From Durusdinium trenchii (lineage: Eukaryota; Sar; Dinophyceae; Suessiales; Symbiodiniaceae), in NCBI GenBank assembly GCA_963970005.1, contig CAXAMN010022696.1, positions 674,572 to 738,571 on the forward strand: a DNA stretch of 64,000 nucleotides, given 5' to 3'. Each line of letters begins with the position of its first letter. Position 1 is the first letter of the stretch. Positions 40,376 to 51,469 of this stretch are shown piece after piece. The notes beneath the pieces are model-generated. The model saw only the letters and a list, made by a program, of their open reading frames with translations, did not search any database and was not told the DNA's origin. A program made the position numbers and the translations under genes.

Positions 40376-40603
40376 TTTGCAGTGGCAGGCGCAGCTCTTT
40401 GTGAGAGATATTTTGTTTTTGATACAAAACAATTTTCTTTTTGATAGGATATAGTTTTTTTTTGATATATATTAATTTTCTTTTTGATAGCCCGGCCTTT
40501 GTTTGCATCGTTTTCTTCTTCACTTGTTTCTTTACGCCTAGGATCTATAAGACCGTAGAATACCGTAGTGCGCCTATTTCAAAGGCACCTTCCGGCACCT
40601 GAG

Positions 40604-40690
40604 GAAGGATACCGAGTTCTGGGACAGGCCTTGAGGGAACATCCCAACATTATCGACCTCGATCTCGGCAAGAACTATTTTCATGGCCAG
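40604..40690 (+). CDS. LRR exon
   Basis: After GGCACCTGAG the frame reads GYRVLGQALREHPNIIDLDL followed by GKNYFHGQG. The helix-strand pattern L-x-x-A-L-x-x-(H/N)-P-x-(I/L)-x-x-L-D-L-x-x-N is characteristic of NLR-type (ribonuclease-inhibitor) LRRs. The donor is not certain. Confidence 0.65.
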
Positions 40691-41654
40691 GGGCGCCTGG
40701 AGGGGCCAAACGAGGGGCCCAACCGGAAGTGCGGAAGGGCCCATGGTATGGTAACCATGTGAGACGACACATGTGTTCAGTACGAGGTTGGCGGGTGCCA
40801 CAGCTTGTGGGATTCTACATGAGATCCAGTTGGATTGGAGTTCTTTTCGGCAGTCCCCAAGGAATGTCCTCCAAAAACGCTCCAAGATTGATCAACTACT
40901 TGTATATATATATATATAGGATGTTTCCCAGCCAAACTCGGTGCCGGCTTCACTGGATAGAAGAGAACAGGTCGATGCTTTGACCATAATAATAATAATA
41001 GTGCCCTAGTTAAGATGCCATAAATCTGCAATGAGTTTCATCAGTCTACACTAGGTAGATATAGTGCACGCATGTGCACGCCTTCTCTCTATGCTTGACC
41101 AGAGTGTCCGATGCCTGTGGTCTTAGCTTTGCATTGTCATGGTCTTCAGGCCAAGGATTTCCTTACTTACTGCAAGGAGTCGTCGAGATGAAGGCCGGCA
41201 CTACTTGACAACCAGCAAAACAACAGTTTACCTGGCCTTTGTTTTTTGTATGTTTGTTCTTACCGTTTGTTTTTGGTCTTTTTTTTCCGAGACCTTCAGG
41301 CCTTTCCTTTTTCCTTAGCCTTTTCTTCAGGTTCTTGCCTTCAGAAAGAAGGTCACAGTGACATGTTGGGGTCCGTGTGAGCAAAAAGTGTTCCTTTGGA
41401 GGCCACACAACTGCTGTAGATGTTTGTGGTTTTGTTTATCAAGGAGTTCCAAGATTACAAGCATTGATGTCAAAAGTCAAGAGACTTTGTGACTTCCACA
41501 CTGCCAGGCTTTGCAGACCATCACCCTGGGCTCAACTCCTTTATGTTTCTGTGTTCAATGGACGTTTGACAAAACGCTGGCAGAAAACTGGCGTTGTCCT
41601 GGAACAGATTCGCCAACTAAATGCAAGGCAGCCATGTTGCAATCTTTTTTTCAG

Positions 41655-41775
41655 TGCAACACTCAGATGATTGGTCTGACGACTACCTTGCGGAAGCAAT
41701 TCAACTGGCATATCAATACCGGTTCAAGCCTTTGGCCTGTCTAGGGTTGTCAGACATGTCCAGACTGACAATCAG
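41655..41775 (+). CDS. Internal exon with excellent splice borders
   Basis: The acceptor is CTTTTTTTCAG and the donor AATCAG|GTACCG. It encodes SDDWSDDYLAEAIQLAYQYR and then FKPLACLGLSDMSRLTIR in phase 2. I do not recognise the family. The preceding plus frame at 41377-41670 (GRLTKRWQKTGVVLEQIRQL) may hold another exon. Confidence 0.55.
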
Positions 41776-42287
41776 GTACCGAGTCAGAATGATGTTGTTC
41801 GATAAATGTGATGTTCAAAAACCATCATTTCGACATAAATCGCTTGACAGTTTCTTCGGTCACCCAGTCTCTAATTACATGGTTGCATGCCTAGAATCCG
41901 TTGCGGAGCCCGTCATCTGAGGCTTCAGGGAGTTGCTCAGCTCAGAGGTGCTTGAGGCACCCACAGCGAAGCTGCCCAAATATGTAAACACGATGTTTGG
42001 TCTGAGCGTCTCACAACACCATCATTCTGTGCATCTTTGCCACAGCCGTCACATAAATCATTTGGCTCTCGGTTCTTTCAAGTCGCCATGAGTCCCGCCA
42101 TGTCAGGTGTCTGACACCTGGTTGCCCGTGGAAGTGCTGTTGCTTTGCTGCGTTTCAGCCGGACTTGTTCGTTTGAGCTCGGCTCTTGTCATGTTTACAA
42201 CAGGCTTAGCAATGGAAGATGATCGAGACATTTGCTTCTAGAGTGCTGGTTGAACGTCAGTGCACATTTAAGCATGCTGGCACACAG

Positions 42288-42405
42288 CTGCAAGATTTAT
42301 CAAATTGCATGGCCAAATCTGTCGGCCCCAGGCTGCTCTGCATGGCCATTCGCAAGAATCACCAGCTTCGGCAGTTGCACCTCCCTAAAGCCCTCGGCCC
42401 CAGCC
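42288..42405 (+). CDS. LRR-like exon
   Basis: After GGCACACAG the frame reads MAKSVGPRLLCMAIRKNHQL followed by RQLHLPKALG. The leucine spacing fits an LRR helix-strand unit. Directly downstream a proline-alanine stretch (CCCAGCCGGGCCCCAGCGGG) may mark the end of the exon. Confidence 0.5.
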
Positions 42406-42679
42406 GGGCCCCAGCGGGCCCCAGCGTTTGAGTCCTGTTTCGAGTCACTGAGCGTGCTGTTTCGCCCGATCGGGAGCAATAGAACAACGGGCCAGTTCGC
42501 AAAACGACGAGGATATACAAACGGAATTTCACACGTTCGCCAGTCTCCCAAATCACGTGAACGACTTTCCGTTCACCTCTTCCGACTGGAAACGACTGTG
42601 AAACCTTTTAAGGCGCATAGCGATTTGAAGATCGACGTAGTCAGATCTTTGGTCGACAGTTTCTTGGATCGACGGATGT

Positions 42680-43025
42680 CTTACTACTAGGAGCTTTACT
42701 AGGAGCAAGGAAGCTACTAGGAACAAGTGCATCTAGTAACAAGTGCCTTACTACTAGTAACAAGAAGCTACCAGGGGCTTTTTGCATCGCTACTAGGAGC
42801 AAGGAAGCTACGAACGGGGCTCAGAGAGGTTTGAGTCGGGTCACTCGTGGAATTCTCGCATCTCTGAAGCGACGAGTTCTCCTCCAAGCCCAAGCCCAGA
42901 TGCTTGTTACTAGTAGTTACTAGTAGCGTGGCACTTGTTACTAGTAGCGTGGCACTTGTTTCTAATAGCAAACATTGTTACTACTAGTAAGGCACCTGTT
43001 ACTACTAGCGTGGCACCTGTTACTT
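42680..43025. repeat. CTAGTAG-type repeat cluster
   Basis: Modules CTACTAGGAGC, AGTAACAAGTGCCTTACTAC and AGTAGCGTGGCACTTGTTAC appear in both orientations around a unique stretch at 42820-42900. Confidence 0.8.
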
Positions 43026-43051
43026 AAGCCTGGGTTTGGAGTGGAATTCAG

Positions 43052-43152
43052 GTTTTGATTTCATCCTTCAGCATCGAGCCCTCACCACTGAGCTCCAAGA
43101 ACTGCAGAACCATGTGGCACAAGTGACAGCACAAAGACGAACTCATTTCCAA
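43052..43152 (+). CDS. Coiled-coil exon
   Basis: Bounded by GGAATTCAG and CCAA|GTACAG,it reads LQHRALTTELQELQNHVAQV and TAQRRTHFQ, with heptad-like spacing. GT-AG borders. It may belong with the exon at 43503-43604. Confidence 0.5.
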
Positions 43153-43502
43153 GTACAGCTTATATAGACTTGTCTATATAAAGGTGTCGAAAGGTCTGAA
43201 AAACATGCGAAAGGTCTGAAAATGGACCGAAATTCGGAAAGACGCTTTGCTGGTCCAATTTCTATTACAAGAAAACGTGTGGTTCTGCCGACTTCACATC
43301 TGAGGCCTCAGAGAGTTGCAGCTCCACTGTGAGCCATTAGCACCTGGGATCCAAAGAATCTGTCGACAGCTGGAGGAATTCTGTAAGACAGTTTTTCTTG
43401 AAGAATAGCGGCGGTAGCCGGTTGTATGCATGTTTTGAGTCTAAAACATTTGGTGTTTGTAATTATGTGTGCAACATTGAAGCAACTCACTACTCAGTAC
43501 TG

Positions 43503-43604
43503 AGAGTCGGGGCGCCTGTGGCCACAGCTTTGGTAAATTCGGGCCCTTTTGGTGAAGAGATGAAGAATCCTCTCCCTATGCTGCTGATAAGAAGGAAGAA
43601 ATGA
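43503..43604 (+). CDS. C-terminal exon, unidentified
   Basis: The frame reads GAPVATALVNSGPFGEEMKN and PLPMLLIRRKK with TGA at 43602-43604. The short basic tail is plausible. Borders to upstream exons unresolved. Confidence 0.4.
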   Translation, partial: RVGAPVATALVNSGPFGEEMKNPLPMLLIRRKK

Positions 43605-44188
43605 ACAAGTCATAAAAAGGTCAAACAAAGATGCGCAAGGCCCAGAATGTTATCATCGCTTTGATTTGCAGCTGAGGAGCTGTTGGCCATCTCAAACTTG
43701 CAGCTTCACTTGAAATCCTTGGCAGAATCTTGATTTCAATTGGTTGTGGTTGACAACTAGATGTCCAAACCTGTATGGAGTTATGGGCTGTGACACATCC
43801 GGGACGAGAAACTCTCAGCCCACAGGCTCAGTTCATGGGCTGAGACAGTGCTCAGCTTCCCCGCCAAGGCCTCCTTCGATGGCATCACACAAGTTGCTGC
43901 AACGAAAGTAAAGCAAACCCACAGGAAACAGGGCTAGTTCAACGAGGAGTGCATCTCAATATTATGGCGAGAACGTGATCGTGTTGGCAAACTACTGGAA
44001 ATTCCAAACATTTTCCAACCACAGTTCAAAAGGACTCAGGACTGTGTACCATGATGTGTCAGCACCTGGTGAGGGCATTCCATCCCCCCTTCACCGATGA
44101 AGAAGCTGCCACAATATTGCTCATTCCCAATCCTCAATCAGTTCCACTGGAGGCAGAGGTGAAACATTGGCCAGTTTGGGTGTACGTG

Positions 44189-44401
44189 TTAAATATTTAG
44201 GGAATTGTCGCTCCTATAGGCATCCTTTTTTTGTGGAGCTGAACCAGCTGAACTGGTTCTTCCCACAGCTGCTTTGCTAAGGATGGCTCCATTGATTCGT
44301 TGGACTTGAGCTGCTCTCAAAGAATCAATCGCTCCGCTCTCGCACCGTTGCCTCCCAGCAGCATGTGTGTGAAATCGTAGTGGGCTCCTTGATGACCCCA
44401 A
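44189..44401 (-). CDS. Minus-strand exon, unidentified
   Basis: From an ATG at 44401 the frame reads HTHAAGRQRCESGAIDSLRA and INGAILSKAAVGRTSSAGSA to a stop at 44189. It shows polar, balanced composition and no domain. An acceptor may lie within the first codons. It interrupts the plus-strand run of LRR-like exons. Confidence 0.4.
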   Translation of the reverse strand: MGSSRSPLRFHTHAAGRQRCESGAIDSLRAAQVQRINGAILSKAAVGRTSSAGSAPQKKDAYRSDNSLNI

Positions 44402-44719
44402 CTGTGCACAATGCTGAAATGTGCTGAATGTATATTGCTACTACTAGCAATGCACCTGTTACTAGTAGCTTCTTGCTACTACAAGTAATGCTCTTAGCTA
44501 TTGGTCGCTTCTTGCTACTACTAGTAATGAATGTATATTTTAGCATCCCTCCTGCCAGACTTAGACACCCCTTGTGGTTCATAATGTCTCCCAGATTAGT
44601 GTGCCCCACCGCCCGTGCTTCCAGAGTTTGCTCAGACAAGTGCTTTGTCTAAGGATGGTCTTCATTTTAGAGCATAGCAGCCGCTCGGCCGACGTTCGAA
44701 CCGAGACTTAGCAGTGACA

Positions 44720-44835
44720 AGGACGCTACTAGGGGCTCCTGGCATCGCTACTAGGAGCAATGTTCGCTAGTAGGAGCAATGGCCTCCAGCCTAAGAGCGA
44801 TGGCCCTACTATAGCGGATCTAGGAGCTAGTAAGA
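44720..44835. repeat. Mixed repeat array
   Basis: A 41-base-type unit (GGACGCTACTAGGGGCTCCTGG) is followed by GTTCGCTAGTAGGAGCAATGG and a 21-base module (GGCCTCCAGCCTAAGAGCGA), again joining two module types. Confidence 0.8.
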
Positions 44836-44994
44836 GCAATAGTCCTCATGAATCACCAAAAACGGCACTCCATATTATATCGCTCATTCTCACTCCACAA
44901 ATCTTCTCACCCCCAAGAAAGCTTTCATCCCTCCACTGCCATGGTGTCCGGCTGGTCCCAACTTGGGGCCCCTGTTGGTGCTTTGACGAGCGAG

Positions 44995-45105
44995 GTGGCT
45001 TGACGAGCGTGGATTTTCGGCAGAACGACTTCGGCCTCGAAGTCGAGCACCTGGTGGATGCCGTGCTCAGCCTGGAGAAGCGAGGCCTGAAAGGACTGCA
45101 ACAAA
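44995..45105 (+). CDS. LRR exon
   Basis: After GACGAGCGAG the frame reads GLTSVDFRQNDFGLEVEHLV and DAVLSLEKRGLKGL. LxSVDFRxNDFG is a clear LRR core. A CTAGTAG repeat follows within 10 bases of the exon-like end. Confidence 0.6.
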
Positions 45106-46799
45106 CTAGTAGCCATCGCTACCAGTAGCAAGAAGCTACTAGGCTAATTACTAGGGTGGAGGCCATTCAAGGTGAAGGTCGCTGCGCATTGGAGTGATGT
45201 GAAATACTGTATGTGTATAAATGTATGTGTGTGTGTGTTTGCGTGCGCCTGATGCGCGCCAACATATCAATTACTGTAATCAATGTGCAAGTTTCGCTTC
45301 CGAAGCGTCCGGCTGCTTCGCCGGACAGCCTCGATAGACTGATAAAGCTCCTGCTGCTGTAATGCTTGCTCAAGACTCTGAGCCATCCTCGACCAATTGT
45401 TTGTGTTTCCCCTGAATGGGTGCCAACATGATGGGGCTCGTCATAGACAGGTTGAAAGGAAGAGATAGAATGATACAAGAAAGTCTCCATGATGTTGTTT
45501 CGAGGTGTTCTCGTGTGAGGTTTGCGCTTCTACAATGGCATTCCCCTCCAGGGCACGGCTGAGGTGTTTCTTTGCTGATTTTCCGTGGGGTGGCCACTTC
45601 ATTCAACCTGCAAAGCATTGGTTCAATGAATGACAATGAGACTGACAATGAGTAGTTTAGTTGTTGCTTTGCAAAACGCCGGCGACAGAATTTCCACGGC
45701 ACTTCCAGACTCTTTTGTGTTGTGTCATGGTGTCGATGGCACGACAGATGCTGGAATCAGAGGAACACTTGTGTGATGACCCTTGCCCTAGCTCGTTGCA
45801 ACATGTGTCAACGTTTGCAAGTGCATTTGCACAAATTTGCATCTGTGCCGAGCTTAGGTTCAGTATGGAAGGGAGACAGGTGATGCCACATGGTACCTGC
45901 GCCCGGGCTCTCAGAAAGTAAGCAAATCCGCCAATGCCTCGAGAAAGAAGACATGATTACATTTACATACATTTACAACTTATATCTACGGGGTGAACCC
46001 AGAGCCTGGTTGGGGAGAGCGGAAAAAGGAGGCGGTCAGGAAGGTAGTGAACATGTATGTTTTGGATTGTTTTGCTGGTTTTGGTGATGCGAGTGGTGCA
46101 AATAATGCTGAAGCATCATTGGCATCACTAAGTGTTCAGGAGACTATTTAAACTGTCTATTTAGGGGTGGGGGGTTTGGATAGAACTCAAAGAAGTGCTG
46201 AGGAGACTATTTACACCGTATTGCTTGGAGGACAGAAAAGGGGAGAGTGTGCAATGTGCAAGCCCACACTGAGGGAACCCATCCAGTTAGAGGACAGAAG
46301 CGGCGAGACTGTGCTAATTGCCGGCTTAATCTTTACAACTGCGTCTTGATTCAGGGGAGTCGGAAATTTGTACAAATCGAAGTCTATCCTATGACAGGCA
46401 ATGACGGATGGGAGTTGATCTAGGCATTGTGTATATAGGCTCTACCATATCGAGCCTCAATGCGAAACTGCGTCTCTCAACCTTTGGTTTTCTCGTCTAT
46501 CCTATGGCCCTTTTTCAGCTTGAAAACGTCCCTGAACCAAAAGAATAAGGTACCCCCCTCCTACCGCATGGGCTCCATTTCTATCCAATAATCGCCAACA
46601 GTGAATGGGCCTTGATCAAGACCTTGTGTATGAGATATCGGCCCTCAATGCGAGACTTTGTGCCTCTCTGCCTTCTATTTCACCATGCCGACAGCAGTTG
46701 AAGTGCGCCGTCGAACTCACCCCATAACCATGGAGGCTGGCTTTCGTCCCCTCCTTTCTCAGGCTTGCATTCTATTGCTCGGCAGTGATCAGGTCTTCG

Positions 46800-46927
46800 C
46801 CAGCAGCTTTCTGCCGAGACAAACTGGTCTTCGTCACTTGGACTTGCAACGCTGCGGCTTGGATGCCCGCGCCTTGAGTGCCCCTCGGCGGTGTTTGGAG
46901 TGCCGAGACCTCCGCGCTGAGACCTGA
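46800..46927 (+). CDS. LRR exon ending in a stop
   Basis: The frame reads RQTGLRHLDLQRCGLDARAL followed by a cysteine/arginine tail and TGA at 46925-46927. GLRHLDLxxCGL is an LRR core. It is followed by 21-base repeat modules at 46942-46970, so the true donor may precede the stop. Confidence 0.55.
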
Positions 46928-47486
46928 TGAGGCGAGTCCCACCTACTAGCGATGGCCTCCAACCTAAGAGTTGACGTCAACACAAGTTGACAGTGAGGCC
47001 GTTCTGATGACGGTGTTGCAGATCCAAAGTGCTGCTTAGTAGCATATATGGTCATGAGCCTCATGGGACGCGCAAGTGGCAAGCTGCCTTAGATGGACCA
47101 TACAGAGGTTGGACCGAGGTTGGACCATACAGAGGTTGGCACTTCTGGCGTTATTTGACGATCTGTGATGCGTCAAATCATGTCAGTTTCTATTCTGTTT
47201 TTTTTTGGCTTGGAGCAATGGCTTAGGTGACCTTCCTAGATATCTCTGGGCAGCCACTGAAGAAGGCAGGTGAGATCAGAGAGAGAGATTGGTGAGATGG
47301 TGTTTGATGGTGCGTGGAATGACCTTGAAGGAAGCAAAGGAAGAATAAGAAGTTTCCAGGAAGGTTTGAGCCAGCTTGAGCCAACACAGTTTGGAATTGA
47401 CCCGGCCTCCTTTGTCCAAGCACAAGCCAAGAGAAAAGCTTGCACCTTTTGTGTTGAGAACCGTTGTGTTACTCGAGCTCCGGCAG

Positions 47487-47703
47487 CCAGCCACACTGGT
47501 TCAGTGCTTGGAAGGCCGGCATGGAGCACCTGGCATCTTTCCTTCGACAAGATAAGAAGCTTCAAACACTTCGAGCACAGAACATCCAGACGCCATCCTA
47601 CTACACAGCGGAGACTTGGAAAATCGTTTCCGAAACACCTGATGAGTCATCTAAGTCGAAGTATGCCAGAGTCATTCATGTGCAAAGTCATTCATCAGAC
47701 TGA
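47487..47703 (+). CDS. LRR-like exon
   Basis: After GCTCCGGCAG the frame reads MEHLASFLRQDKKLQTLRAQ and then PDESSKSKYARVIHVQSH to TGA at 47701-47703. Another plus frame is open for 246 codons (47270-48010), the second longest in the window, but its codon content over this stretch is less convincing. The donor may lie before the stop. Confidence 0.45.
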
Positions 47704-47939
47704 AGATTCAAGTACTCGTAGCTGGGTGAGGCTGAACAAGTCGCATTCAGCCGCATTTTTTTGGGGAATGCGGATCATCCCATCATGCACTCGCAGATGC
47801 TTTGGACTTGCATGGAATGTACGAGTGCTCATTCAACTACATCATGTTACATATAATAGAGCGTTTAAAGACTCAGTGACTGTAAATGTATGTAAATGTT
47901 GTTTCATGTTTTTGTTCTCATTTGTTCTCCACAGGTGTG

Positions 47940-48240
47940 CCACATGCTTTCCGCCCAGTGCGGTGTCGGTGCTGAGGAGATGCTCGACTTCACCAAGGCC
48001 ATGGAGGTGAATAGTGCCATGCCTTGTGTCAGAGGATGTCGTAGGATGTCATGGGCGTGTAGTCTTCAGTCAGCTAAGACCAAGAGGTGGAAGAATCAGC
48101 AGGGCCATGCAGTTCCTGGCGTTGCGCCATTCAGCATGACCTCCTTCGCAAGACATGTCCTCACACCAGCGAAGAAACAGAAAATACCTGCTCCCAAACG
48201 CAACGTAGGAGTCGACATTCGCCCTGCCAAGACCCCTTGA
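47940..48240 (+). CDS. C-terminal exon(s), unidentified
   Basis: After TTCTCCACAG the frame reads GVGAEEMLDFTKAMEV and, further on, PFSMTSFARHVLTPAKKQKI, ending in TGA at 48238-48240. A canonical donor-like ATGGAG|GTGAAT (about 48006) may split it into two exons. The lysine-rich tail is plausible as a C terminus. Function unknown. Confidence 0.5.
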
Positions 48241-48469
48241 CATACATCAGGTATCGAACAATAATATCACGATATGACAAGGTTCAAGTCGACAGAACAA
48301 ACAGCGCAATCAAAAAGATATATACTGTATCCTTACTTGTTGAAATCATAGGGTGTTCATCTCATGGTCAAGTTGTGCAAGCACATATGTATGGCAAACC
48401 TTTGTCACCTTTGTCCCATGTCAAAAGGCAACAACATTGGAACTGCTCAGAGGAGCATTCGTGAGCAAC

Positions 48470-48600
48470 TAGTAACAAGGGCATTACTACCAGTAACAAG
48501 AAGCTACTAGGAACAAGTGCATCGCTACTAGTAACAAGTGCCTTACTATCAGTAACAAGAATGCTACTAGTAGCTCCTGGCGCTACTAGGAACAAGCTGG
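48470..48600. repeat. CTAGTAG-type repeat array
   Basis: Modules GTAACAAGGGCATTACTACC, GTAACAAGAAGCTACTAGGA and GTAACAAGTGCCTTACTA follow one another. Confidence 0.85.
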
Positions 48601-48711
48601 ACCCGGCTGGACCGATCTATCTGACAGGGGCAGCCGGCAGGCCATGACTTTTTCCTTTGAGACTCTCACCCTCTTGAACATCCGACAAACTAAGCTTCAA
48701 AGCGACTCACC

Positions 48712-48714
48712 ACT

Positions 48715-48748
<34 letters not shown>

Positions 48749-48768
48749 CTGTTATCTATCTATATTAA
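48712..48768. repeat. CT and ATCT microsatellite
   Basis: A (CT)n run is followed by (ATCT)n with one interruption. Confidence 0.95.
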
Positions 48769-49469
48769 TATCGATACTTCGGAAAAAAGAGCGTCAATGT
48801 ACCACGAACACACTGTATTGCAAGTTCGGGTTGTGCAGTTCGAGGATGAGGATCGGCTTTCTGTAAAAAAGTCCTGCTCCTCATTAGAATCCGCGACATA
48901 GGAGTCGTTGACACTTGCTAGCACCATCAATCAAAAGAAGCAAGATGTCCCACCTGTCATGGTCAGAGTTTTTTCTCAAACTCTTCTGCACTCTGCTGGC
49001 TCCTATGGCAGGACTCATCTATGGTTTAATGGGGATCTCAGGGTCTCGGTCTAAGGAGTTGCAACGAATGTTGCAAAGACATGCTATTTTAGTACGCCTT
49101 GGCAATGCAAGTTCTTGAAGCCCCACCTCAAGAAACGTGTTCATGAACACGGAACCTTGATGATACGATATAGGACGTGGAGTAGGATGCGGTAGGAAGC
49201 CTTTCTGGCGAAGGGGAAGCCCTTTTGGTGCCCCCGTGCGATATGTTGAGATCCCTTGATGCAATCCCAAGCGAAAGAAGGCGTTCTCTGAGAGGCGCGG
49301 AACCCGTCCACCTCTTGGTGACACTCACGAGGCAAGTTGGAATGCCGGGTGCTGCAAGGCAACTGAACAAGAATCAGCACACAGGAACCGATTAAAGTAT
49401 AAGCATCTATAAGCAATGCTGGGGTTGTTTGGTGGCAAAACATGGGAAAGGGATTGTTTGTCGTTTACG

Positions 49470-49612
49470 TCGATGAAGACTTGGGAAGTTTCCGAGGCAC
49501 CTTGGCCACTTTGGACTTGCGTGGCAACTCGCTGCACTCCGGCATCGTTTCGCGCCTGCAGCGAACCATGGAGGAGAAGCGTTACTGGGACCAGTTCAGT
49601 GGGCTTCGGTGA
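49470..49612 (+). CDS. C-terminal LRR exon
   Basis: The frame reads GTLATLDLRGNSLHSGIVSR followed by a basic helix (LQRTMEEKRYWDQF) and TGA at 49610-49612. LDLRGNSL is a near-perfect LRR core, and LRR domains often end with a charged helix. It could be the last exon of the NACHT-LRR gene or of a separate LRR protein. Confidence 0.65.
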
Positions 49613-49799
49613 TGTGTCACCTTTGGCCTCTAAAGAACCTGAGGGTTGAGAAGACCAATGAAAAACGAAAGCTAAAGGAAACTGTAAAGTTCTTCAAGCA
49701 GCCCAGGCATCACATGTGCATTGTTTGAGTTGTTTCAATAGAGGGGTGTACGCCAACAGGCTTACCGAGAGACCAGAGACCGTCCATGGCATCCCATTG

Positions 49800-49930
49800 G
49801 CTTCATTCTTGCTCCTAGTAGCGTCTTTGTTCCTAGTAGCGGTGCCAGGAGCCCGTAGTAGCGTTCTTGCTCCTGATAGTAAGGCCAGGAGCCGCTAGTA
49901 GCTTCTTGTTCCTAGTGGCGATGCCCTTCT
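49800..49930. repeat. 41-base-type repeat array
   Basis: Modules TTGCTCCTAGTAGCGTCTTTG, GTTCCTAGTAGCGGTGCCAGG and ATAGTAAGGCCAGGAGCC. Confidence 0.85.
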
Positions 49931-49934
49931 GAGG

Positions 49935-50203
49935 CAGTGTGGTCCCTTTGCCATTTGACGCCAAGATTTGCTTTTTGCTGTGCAATCGCCGCTTGCCGTA
50001 CCATCTGCAGCTACCCGAGGTAGCGCAGGCTCAAGGGTGGAAGAGATGTTTTTAAGAGTCCTTCCCATGGTCGAAACCGCTCCATAGATGTGATTGTATA
50101 TAGCTTCCTGGTTTTCGCTGTGTGCCTTTGATGCTGTGATTTCAGCCACATTCAGTCTTTTGAAAAGGCATGGCTTTGCATTCGTCACGTCACTGTAATG
50201 CAT
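49935..50203 (-). CDS. Minus-strand exon, unidentified
   Basis: From an ATG at 50203 the minus frame reads FKRLNVAEITASKAHSENQE and YGAVSTMGRTLKNISSTLEP, a convincing helical composition. It runs into repeat modules at its 3' end, so a donor is expected near 49935. It lies tail-on to the plus-strand terminal exon that starts at 50236. Confidence 0.45.
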
Positions 50204-50235
50204 GGAAGCATCGCACTGTCTCTTTTTTTCTTCAG

Positions 50236-50369
50236 ACCTTTCCCTCTCCCATTCTGTTGCTGGCTTTTGCCAAGTGTTCCTCTTCTACTCCGAAGCAGTG
50301 CAGGTTTATGAGGTGAGCCGGCTCTTCACGGGCGGCGCCTATTCGCCACTCTTCATGCAGCAGCCCTAG
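50236..50369 (+). CDS. C-terminal exon, unidentified
   Basis: After the strong acceptor TTTTTTTCTTCAG the frame reads SLSHSVAGFCQVFLFYSEAV and YEVSRLFTGGAYSPLFMQQP with TAG at 50367-50369. A good acceptor, open frame and stop make a credible last exon. Family unknown. Confidence 0.5.
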
Positions 50370-50961
50370 TTGACAAAAAGGCGAGCGACGAAGGGAGACT
50401 CGAAGGGGGAACTACTAGCGATGGCCTCCAACCTACCCCGAAGAAAAACACGAAGGGAGACCCACCCAGTCGGATGCTACTGGAGGCCCTCTTCGGAGGG
50501 TGCTCCGTTCCAGGCACAGGAAAGCCATCATCCTGGCCCGGCCGAGTCGTTATTTTTGAATTTTCTGTATTTTTTGGTTACCTCTGGGGCTCTATCCGAA
50601 GCTTCCCTTCGGGCAGTTAGCAGAAAGATTTACAGAGTCACAATATATGAGGTTTCGAGAGAAGGTCTTTTGCCATGTTTTGCATATAGCTGTGAAAGAA
50701 GGCAGTCTTGCATGTCAGTGCTTGACGTGATGTGGAGAGTTATATAAAGTTTTCGGGTTCCTGCCATCTCTAGTAGCTTGGAGGTCATCGCTTCTAAGTT
50801 GGAGGCCATCGCCATTAGAAACACAGAAGCACGAAAAGGCAGAAAGGTCTAATACAGTCAGTTTGCTAGCAAGTTGGAGGCCATTGCTAGTAGGTTGGAG
50901 GCCATTGCTCTTTGGACAAGGCAGGAAGGTCTACTATAGTTTGCTATCTCGGCTTCCTGAG

Positions 50962-51100
50962 GATCTTCCAGTTCTGTGGGCAGCCCCGGACGCTTCTGCT
51001 GGATGAGGTGCAGGATGAGCCAATGGAGCCTGCAGGCCCGGCTGCGCCTACTGAATTCTGGTGGAGATTTCAGCAGATATCAGTGGAATGTGTACTCTAA
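50962..51100 (+). CDS. Exon candidate ending in a stop
   Basis: After CTTCCTGAG the frame reads IFQFCGQPRTLLLDEVQDEP and then proline-alanine residues to TAA at 51098-51100. 21-base repeat modules precede it (50760-50910). Confidence 0.35.
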
Positions 51101-51469
51101 AGAAGTAAATCACAGTGAAATCTCCTTGCGAGGCGGATTTTCTTGCTTTTTGTGTCATTCCTTTGGGTGCCCCTCCTGCGAGTAAATCCTATAGTGTTTG
51201 GTTCGGACTGGCCTACTATTCTCGCTCGAAACTGGGTTCAAATGACGAAACCTGTTTGAATCAATACCATTTTGTCGTTTTGAACGCAGTGGCGATTCAA
51301 TCCACCCTGCAGACACTGCCTGGCGGCCATGGAATCGGTTGCACATCGACCATCAGAACATGGGTCCCACTGTCGCTTTCACGGTGGGCCAGGCTGGGAG
51401 GCTTCACAGCATGTTTCTCCAACTGGTTTCTCAGATTAGAAGGACAGAAAGGTGTTTGCTAGGCCATGG

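Larger units (their letters stand above)
38826..40506. mobile_element. 1.7-kb element with inverted-repeat ends and a 12-base flanking direct repeat
   Basis: Both ends carry four spaced copies of TATCAAAAA. The outer 20 bases (CTATCAAAAAGAAAATTAAT at 38845-38864) recur as the reverse complement at 40471-40490. The 12-mer GCCTTTGTTTGC lies just outside both ends (38826-38837 and 40495-40506), as a target-site duplication would. The interior has no transposase-like frame; it is made of three tandem-repeat zones. I infer a non-autonomous DNA element or a fold-back element. The family is unknown to me. Confidence 0.6.

Noticed and set aside
47270-48010. 246-codon plus-strand frame as a single gene
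   Set aside because: Shorter frames in other phases give better coding content, LRR spacing and splice borders (47487-47703 and 47940-48240).
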